64,000 nucleotides of DNA, taken from assembly GCF_036320965.1 (NCBI RefSeq), contig NC_092225.1, positions 31,328,943-31,392,942 on the forward strand, read 5' to 3'. Below are positions 57,618 through 64,000 of the stretch, piece by piece. The stretch comes from Panulirus ornatus. Taxonomy: Eukaryota > Arthropoda > Malacostraca > Decapoda > Palinuridae. A program made the position numbers and the translations under genes. The notes below the pieces were generated by a model. The model did no database searches. It saw only the letters and a list, made by a program, of their open reading frames with translations, and had not been told where the DNA came from. Each line of letters begins with the position of its first letter. Within the stretch, counting starts at the first letter, position 1.

Positions 57618-57897
57618 CGGAGTTTTAAGATCAGGTCAACTCAACGATCATACCTTCGTGTTCACTTGTCGTACAGTTGTCCTCATAGGTCGCACCGTCG
57701 TCCTCAAGTGTCGCACCATCGTGTTCAAGTGTCGTACCCTCGTGCTCAAGTGTCGCACCGTCGTCTCAAGTGTCGCACCGTCGTGCTCAAGTGTCGCACC
57801 ATCGTGTTCAAGTGTCGTACCCTCGTGCTCAAGTGTCGCACCGTCGTCTCAAGTGTCGTACCGTCGTGCTCAAGTGTCGCACCGTCGTGCTGAAGTA
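57618..57897 (+). mobile_element. Foldback-like element, copy i: expanded right arm
   Basis: An eroded core (AGTTTTAAGATCAGGTCAAC, then CGATCATACC) is followed by about 11 tandem 20-21 bp units of the form GTCGTGCTCAAGTGTCGCACC. A block of four units is duplicated with an offset of about 83 bp. Confidence 0.72.
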
Positions 57898-58600
57898 GTC
57901 ACGTCGCCCTGAGCGCAGGTCCGGCGCGCCGTCCTTCCCTCTATACTCTCACTCTTGATTCAACTCAGTGATCAAGCCCTTTATTAATATCTGAAACTTT
58001 TGCCGAAGTTTTCCCGACCAGAAAATCGACTCTTTGAATTCTGATGAAAGTTGCGTCTCCAGACCTGTGGTGGCGTGGGGACTGGGGTCCCTGAGATGCC
58101 GTACTGGGGTGTTGTGGTGTACGTGTACTGGTTTGTTTGCATTTATAGCTCGCACTAGGACCTGAGTACTGTTGATCATGCTTCCTGCACCACCTTGCCC
58201 CAACACCCCAGCCCAGTAGGGCGTCCAGGGGAAGACTGCACCAGGACTGGAGGCAAGGCCGGTACAAGCAGAGGAGGAGGAGGGGGAAGTTGGGGGAGGA
58301 GGAGGAGGATTGATGGAGACGACTGAAGGAAGAGGGAATGGGATTCCTGGGAAAGACAAACAGCCAAAGAAACTTTGTACACATGGTTAGTGTGGGAACC
58401 CCATCATCCTTGTGAAGGTGGCTCGTGCATGGGGGTCCTTACCGTCTGGGTACACACAGACCCCTCCCAGTACACGTTGCAGAGATGGTCCTCACGAGTT
58501 TGACACTCCTCCCCATACGTGTTAATAGATGATGACAAAAAATAGATAATTACATACCAACATGGGTAGATAGATGGGTCAGTAGGTAGAGAAATGGATT

Positions 58601-58604
<4 letters not shown>
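57898..58604. other. Unique sequence
   Basis: Nothing recognised. Confidence 0.5.

Positions 58605-58680
<76 letters not shown>
58605..58680. repeat. (GA)n microsatellite
   Basis: About 38 GA dinucleotides. Confidence 0.97.
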
Positions 58681-58683
<3 letters not shown>

Positions 58684-58852
58684 CGACATGTTCTTCAGAT
58701 TTGCCTGACAGACCAGATGATGGTGGGTTGAGCTCCCCTCCCGCCTTGCCGGGGCATTCCTCCCTGTGATCACACACACACACACGCTCGAATGATCGAT
58801 ACCAGAGCCTACCTGCCCGGCTCCCTCCCATCCTTCCCTCCACATATACACT

Positions 58853-58894
58853 GCTCCCTCCCTCCCTCCCTCCCTCCCTCCCTCCCTCCCTCCC
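58853..58894. repeat. (CCCT)n microsatellite
   Basis: About ten CCCT units. Confidence 0.96.
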
Positions 58895-59159
58895 AACACT
58901 GGCGGCAGGGACGGTCCTCCGCTCCTGGCCACACTAGACCACACCAGCAAAAGCCAGAAGCAGTTTAAGGAAGCTGGGAGCCATGACAGGCGAGGCGATG
59001 GTACGTGGGGACTGAGAGAAACTGTGGCTGAGACGAGCTGGGACTAAGAGTGTCACAGACAAATGAGAGCTGAGATAAGCAGGAGAGCCAGGTGACTGAA
59101 GCATGAAGGGCTGACTTATATGGGAAGAACAACACAGGGATGATCGCTGAGGCAGGTGT

Positions 59160-59160
<1 letters not shown>

Positions 59161-59205
<45 letters not shown>
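59161..59205. repeat. (CA)n microsatellite
   Basis: About 22 CA dinucleotides. Confidence 0.96.
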
Positions 59206-59206
<1 letters not shown>

Positions 59207-59415
59207 CCAGGGGAGGATAAACAGCTGGGTTGAGTGCAGTGTGGTCACCTGACCCGGTGATCACTAGTGACTGGGTAGCAGCAGGAGACAAGTGCTGTAA
59301 GGATCACTTGCCACAATAGCCAGACGGTCTCTGCTGTCCGGGGTGTTAACGAGGTCATTACAGGTTAACAGCTGGGTAAAGCGTCACCTGGGTGTGTAGT
59401 GACCACGCATGGTGG

Positions 59416-59482
59416 GAGGGGTGATGAGGAGGGGAGGGAGGGGTGATGAGGAGGGGAGGGAGGGGTGATGAGGAGGGTGTGG
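59416..59482. repeat. G-rich tandem repeat, about 27 bp
   Basis: About 2.5 copies of a unit containing GGGGTGATGAGGAGGGGAGG. Confidence 0.88.
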
Positions 59483-59910
59483 GGAGGGCATCATCAGCCT
59501 CCGCTCGACCAACACCTTCACACATGGTCAGTGTTGCCGGGTATGGCCAGACTCTAGGGAACCACCCGGCCAGGTTTAACATGTTCCTCCCCCATGCATC
59601 CCCCCCCCCCTCACCTATCACCCCACTCTCTCCCCAACGTTCCAGTCACCCCGGCTTTCCTCCCCTTCTCAAGATTTTTTCTGCTTTCCCACAAGCCCAC
59701 CCCCCCCCCCCCTCTTTACCGCTGTCCCCAGTTTCTCCTGAAGCTGCTCCAGCTTCTCAACAGCTGGAGAGACAGCCGAGGCGGCGGCCCACGGGCACAA
59801 CACTGCTGCTGCTGGTGTCAGCGGGTGTGTGGGGGGAGGGGGGGGGGAACCACTGTGGCTAGTGGGTGGCCAACTTATATAACATGAGTCTTGTTTGTTA
59901 CTCCAGCCGT
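59483..59910. other. Unique sequence with C runs
   Basis: C10 near 59600, C12 near 59700 and G-runs near 59832-59847. No gene. Confidence 0.5.
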
Positions 59911-60680
59911 GACGGAGGGAGGCAGGTCTGGGGTGACGGAGGGAGGCAGGTCTGGGGTGACGGAGGGAGGCAGGTCTGGGGTGACGGAGGGAGGCAGGTC
60001 TGGGGTGACGGAGGGAGGCAGGTCTGGGGTGACGGAGGGAGGCAGGTCTAGGGTGACGGAGGGAGGCAGGTCTGGGGTGAGGGAGTGTGACAGGTCTGGG
60101 GTGACGGAGTGTGACAGGTCTGGGGTGAGGGAGTGTGACAGGTCTGGGGTGACGGAGTGTGACAGGTCTGGGGTGAGGGAGTGTGACAGGTCTGGGGTGA
60201 CGGAGTGTGACAGGTCTGGGGTGAGGGAGTGTGACAGGTCTGGGGTGACGGAGGGAGGCAGGTCTGGGGTGACGGAGGGAGGCAGGTCTGGGGTGACGGA
60301 GGGAGGCAGGTCTGGGGTGACGGAGGGAGGCAGGTCTGGGGTGACGGAGGGAGGCAGGTCTGGGGTGAGGGAGTGTGACAGGTCTGGGGTGACGGAGTGT
60401 GACAGGTCTGGGGTGACGGAGTGTGACAGGTCTGGGGTGAGGGAGTGTGACAGGTCTGGGGTGACGGAGTGTGACAGGTCTGGGGTGAGGGAGTGTGACA
60501 GGTCTGGGGTGACGGAGGGAGGCAGGTCTGGGGTGACGGAGGGAGGCAGGTCTGGGGTGACGGAGGGAGGCAGGTCTGGGGTGACGGAGGGAGGCAGGTC
60601 TGGGGTGACGGAGGGAGGCAGGTCTGAGGTGACGGAGGGAGGCAGGTCTGGGGTGACGGAGGGAGGCAGGTCTGGGGTGA
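59911..60680. repeat. 24-bp minisatellite with two unit types in blocks
   Basis: Thirty-two units of 24 bp. Type A is TGACGGAGGGAGGCAGGTCT plus GGGG. Type B has GAGTGTGAC in place of GAGGGAGGC. The order is A7-B7-A5-B6-A7. Within B blocks, GAGG and GACG starts mostly alternate. The frames of 239-347 codons on both strands result from the multiple-of-three period. Confidence 0.97.
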
Positions 60681-62660
60681 GGTTGTTCTTGTAGGTGTTT
60701 GTATGACGTCATATGGACACGACTCGGTTGTTTGACCGAACTGTAGCTCTGTTACGGGGGATCTCACGTGGCAGAAGGTGAGGGTGGCGGGGTTGGTGGA
60801 TTACCTTTCTCCCGAACCCTCGAGTAAGGTGCACGGTGATGGTTGGAGGATGAGTGGGTTGAGCGCCTCATAACAGGTGATGTAAGAGGGTTCGAGGAAG
60901 ATCATGCGTGTGCTCACCTGGTCGGTCGACCCATCCTGGGAGGCGCAGGGGACGGACATGTGAGCATGGCGGTGTGAGGACAAGGAAACGTACAGACAGT
61001 GATACAGTGAGGGGAAACAGACAGGAATATTTACATGCAATAGATGTCACGGGCACAGTATAACACTGACATGCAAGAACCCATTTGTCAGGGTGAGGGG
61101 CAATACCATCCTCCTGCACACTCGCTACCAGCAGGCAGGTCGTCCTCTCAAATATAACCTCTGTTGCATGACACTGTTTTCTCCCTGGCTGTTGTTTATT
61201 TACGGACGAGTCATTAACTAGAAACATCCGAAGGTCTTTTTTTTGTATTTTTTCCTTAATAAATCCATACAGAAATACCTGCAATACTGACGAGGGCCTC
61301 GAACATGACGCGTGGAATCATTTGGGTCGAGATACCGTGGCCTGCAAACTGGATCACGTCTCCCATCTGTCGTCCGTGATGCCTGCCTCGCCAACTGTGG
61401 ATATCTTTTATTGAATTTAGCGCTCCTTTGCAGCTCATTGTACCGTATGATCCTGTATTTGAACACAAGCCCTAGAACCAGTCCTACTGGCTTAGGAATC
61501 TCGCCTTTATGTGTCCATTTCGGTATTTGTGTTTGTGTGGTGTGTACCTGTGGGTGTGCTTGTGGCACAGAGGAAATATAGACAGGTATTTCATAGTACA
61601 GTTGTAAGGGTGAAATGTGGTGGAACTGCCTTTTGTTTTCGCATTTTGCCAGTGTAAACTACCGTGTTCATAATAACATATAAGAAAGAGCATATCCGTT
61701 ATGTTGAGGAGGTTAAAACGTTCAGTCGCGAATAAAAAGAAAAAAAAGATAAGTTTTGATAAGGACGATGAGGGGAAAGAACCTGTTGAATCTATTAAAA
61801 CCGACTCCTGGCCAACAAGGGTGAGAGGATTTCGTAATGTTCACAGCCCTGGTGTTCCAGGGAGACTCCATCATGTCGTGCACTGGTGATGCCCAGCGCA
61901 GGTGAGCCATGCGAGTGACCACACAAATGTGTGGACCAGTAAGGAGGTTTAGTGGGGATTACTTGCACAATGCACCAGGTTTGATAAGTGAAGATTCGAT
62001 GTAAAGTCTTAGTTGGACAAAGTACTTGTAGATGGTGCTTTGCAGGCAGTAAAGCGGAACGTAGACATCTTACATGGTAAGGAAGGAGTAAAGTCCACGG
62101 CCGACTGTAAAACACATGTCTTTATGCATTGCCTTCGCCCCATTAATGTTCATTAAGGAGGCATAATGGCAAGAGGGAGGAAGTGCCGTGGGTCTGTCTC
62201 ACAGTAATGGCCTCCTTAATCAGGGAGCTGTTACAGAAGGACAGTTGCAACGGGATCATGAGATAAGGTATCACGTGATGTTGTTATATCGATGATGCGA
62301 TGATCCTAACTTGAAGGAGCATAAACAGTGAGGAGGATTTAGACACCTCAGCCTTGAGGAAACCAGAGTCGGAGGACGAAAAGCTTTTGACTTGAGGAAC
62401 CACAGAACATCAAGTGTTCTTGTGAATCACATGGATGAGTATGGACGTCCGCCGCTCTGGGAGAAGGGCAAAAAATATTACACATATGGGTTAATAAACA
62501 GACGAGGAAGCGCTTCAAGACGAACACGTTATCTTGGAGACATCCACTTACATAAGCACTGGGTTCATCAGCCGGCCAGGATTGGTGGCAGTGGACAGAC
62601 AGAGCGCAGACGGGGAGCTGAGCGGGACAGTTGGTGTCCACCCGGGTCACCGACTACTGC
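60681..62660. other. Unique sequence
   Basis: About 2 kb with no recognised gene or repeat. ORF 60868-61284 (minus, 138 codons) and 61701-61889 (plus, Lys-rich N-terminus) are unassigned. An imperfect TTAATG/CATTAA inverted motif lies at about 62140-62165. Confidence 0.4.
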
Positions 62661-62920
62661 ATCTAAGTTTATCCCTGGGGATAGGGGAGAAAGAATACTT
62701 CCCACGTATTCCCTGCGTGTCGTAGAAGGCGACTAAAAGGGGAGGGAGCGGGGGGCTGGAAATCCTCCCCTCTTTTTTTCCCCCAAAAGAAGGAACAGAG
62801 AAGGGGGCCAGGTGAGGATATTCCCTCTAAGGCCCAGTCCTCTGTTCTTAACGCTACCTCGCTAACGCGAGAAATGGCGAATAGTATGAAAGAAAAGAAA
62901 GATATATATAAGTAATTGTG
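62661..62920 (+). mobile_element. Short interspersed element, copy of an abundant decapod-type repeat
   Basis: The sequence runs from ATCCCTGGGGATAGGGGAG, through GTCGTAGAAGGCGACTAAAA and a T-run, then AAAAGAAGGAACAGAGAAGG, to CTACCTCGCTAACGCGAGAA and a tail GAAAGAAAAGAAAGATATATA. I recognise this order as a very common repeat of decapod genomes. It carries no ORF. The tail (CGCTAACGCGAGAAATGGCG) resembles the reverse complement of the LINE 3' end at 9440-9480, so it may use that LINE machinery. No tRNA-like head is seen. Confidence 0.65.
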
Positions 62921-62999
62921 TGGTTGATATTGAAATATTATTTTTAAACAGGTTATCTGTGGTGGTAGTGAGTACGATCATGATTTTTCTCTCTCGCAG

Positions 63000-63055
63000 G
63001 TAAGGTGACAGTTGTGCTTCCTGAGGTCATGCGGCGAGCAGCTGGGTCACGTGAG
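63000..63055 (+). CDS. Candidate exon, phase 1 acceptor, phase 0 donor (56 nt)
   Basis: Preceded by an excellent acceptor (GATTTTTCTCTCTCGCAG) and followed by donor GTGAG|GTAGGT. After two bases completing a split codon the exon reads KVTVVLPEVMRRAAGSRE and ends on a codon boundary. Joined to the exon at 7741-7797, the split codon G|GT is Gly and the frame stays open through both. The residues look like ordinary folded-protein sequence with alternating hydrophobics (VTVVLPEVM). The protein is not recognised. Intron length would be about 55.2 kb unless other exons lie between. Mis-joining of two unrelated chance exons cannot be excluded from sequence alone. Confidence 0.55.
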
Positions 63056-63275
63056 GTAGGTCATGACCTCCCCTTCTCTCCTAACAATCATATTATTTCC
63101 TCATTCTGACATCTGACATAGATGTAGTCATATTTTCATGTCATCTTCTGTATATGATGGTAGAATAAGTATGAACGTCTCATCAGCAGAAGACCGTGAA
63201 GTACAGACTATATAGTCTTCCTCTGGCCCACCGAAAACATGTTTTTCAGCGAAGACAAATGCTGTCTTCCCAGGC

Positions 63276-63278
<3 letters not shown>

Positions 63279-63358
<80 letters not shown>
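63279..63358. repeat. (GA)n microsatellite
   Basis: About 40 GA dinucleotides. Confidence 0.97.
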
Positions 63359-63360
<2 letters not shown>

Positions 63361-63499
63361 CAAAACATCCGTGTATAATGCCGGACGGACAGAGACACGT
63401 GTTATCATATCACTCTTGAATAAAGTAATTGACCTGAATTCAAGTAATCATATCTGACGACCTTGCCTTCAGCGAGCACAAGGAAGCAACAGTTGCCTC

Positions 63500-63625
63500 A
63501 TCCAAAGAGATGGTAGGCAGGATCCTGCAGACCTTCGAGGCAAGGGAAGAAAAATCAGGAATAAGCTCTTGAAGGCAACAATACTCTCAGGAATAGAATA
63601 TTGCTTGGTGCTACATCATATTTAC
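63500..63625 (+). pseudogene. LINE RT C-terminal fragment, frameshifted
   Basis: SKEMVGRILQTFEAREEK in one frame is followed, after a shift, by NKLLKATILSGIEYCLVL. Together they match the xxMxGxILRTFxTRxxxxxLxLxKSLVLxxLEYCxxLW region of arthropod non-LTR RTs. The frame change and short extent mark a dead relic. Confidence 0.65.
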
Positions 63626-63654
63626 TATAACGCGGTGCTCCATGTACACCTATG

Positions 63655-63730
63655 GATCTTGTCGCTGACTCCTTAGGGCGCAGGTCAAGGACCAGACCAT
63701 CGTACCCAGAGGTCGTCCGCAGGTGTCATG
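63655..63730 (+). mobile_element. Foldback-like element, copy j (degraded)
   Basis: GACTCCTTAGGGCGCAGGTC, then AGACCATCGTACCCAGAGG and TCGTCC, follows the core and right-arm order. The outer arm is lost. Confidence 0.5.
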
Positions 63731-64000
63731 CCTTTCGTTATAGACAACAATGAAATTTTCTTCGATGTCGTCACTACTGTTTAACGTAATCTCATTAAAC
63801 ATCTTTGAACGTCGTTCAAATGGCCAATCCTTCGTTGCTGACGATTTGTGTTGACAGTTATGGTACGGTCTTCAATTATTGTATCGATTTTCATTCGTTA
63901 TGTTGGAGTGTGACTGGAGTCATGGTTTTCATTCACGTATGGGAAATGCTAATGGCGTTTTTCAACATCATATACACACTTGGGTCGTCCAGTGAGTCTA
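63731..64000. other. Unique A+T-rich sequence
   Basis: Nothing recognised. Runs to the window end. Confidence 0.5.

Noticed and set aside
59669..60712. 347-codon minus-strand ORF (RHPRPASL repeats)
   Set aside because: By-product of the 24-bp array. The plus strand is equally open.

Overview
This window is eukaryotic, non-coding-rich DNA, most likely intronic or intergenic sequence of a decapod crustacean (crab, lobster or shrimp). That placement is an inference. It rests on the very high density of (CA)n, (GA)n and (TA)n microsatellites, an interstitial TTAGG (arthropod telomere-type) repeat at 27324-27437, and several degenerate retroelement families of a kind I recognise from decapod genomes. 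Species cannot be told. There is no prokaryotic gene organisation, and nearly all open frames longer than 100 codons lie inside tandem repeats.

Coding content is minimal. Two short exons on the + strand, 7741-7797 and 63000-63055, have good splice sites, clean peptide translations and compatible phase (phase 1 donor, phase 1 acceptor; the split codon becomes Gly). If they belong to one gene, most of the window is a single intron of about 55 kb. A weaker in-phase cassette exon candidate lies at 49099-49170. I do not recognise the protein. The longest ORF outside simple repeats (1951-2736, minus strand, 261 codons) is also unrecognised and may be chance.

Transposable-element relics are spread throughout: an internally deleted non-LTR reverse transcriptase (10362-10803, minus) and a related 3' end (9440-9725, minus); C-terminal RT fragments at 12487-12663 and 63500-63625 (plus) and at 29107-29195, 37045-37093, 38560-38690 and 44980-45466 (minus); a broken retrotransposon RNase H domain (22543-22939, plus); tRNA-derived SINE copies at 30536-30676, 36030-36190, 38389-38555 and 39195-39371, three of them ending in a (TG)n tail; and a further short element at 62661-62920 whose 3' end resembles that of the LINE.

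The least expected feature is a dispersed palindromic (foldback-like) element of about 100 bp, seen in ten copies (7012, 8274, 17672, 24220, 31906, 33666, 35197, 37895, 57618 and 63655). Its outer arm is built from a unit of about 21 bp that has expanded tandemly on one side or the other in several copies, reaching about 18 units at 37895-38268.

The rest is tandem repeat and anonymous unique sequence: more than 25 minisatellite arrays (periods of about 15 to 48 bp) and about 40 microsatellites. Several arrays have higher-order structure, notably the two-subtype 24-bp array at 59911-60680 and the 27-bp array at 52789-53620 with an internal duplication of about 237 bp. I found no CRISPR array, rRNA, intact tRNA, intact transposon or evident multi-gene system.
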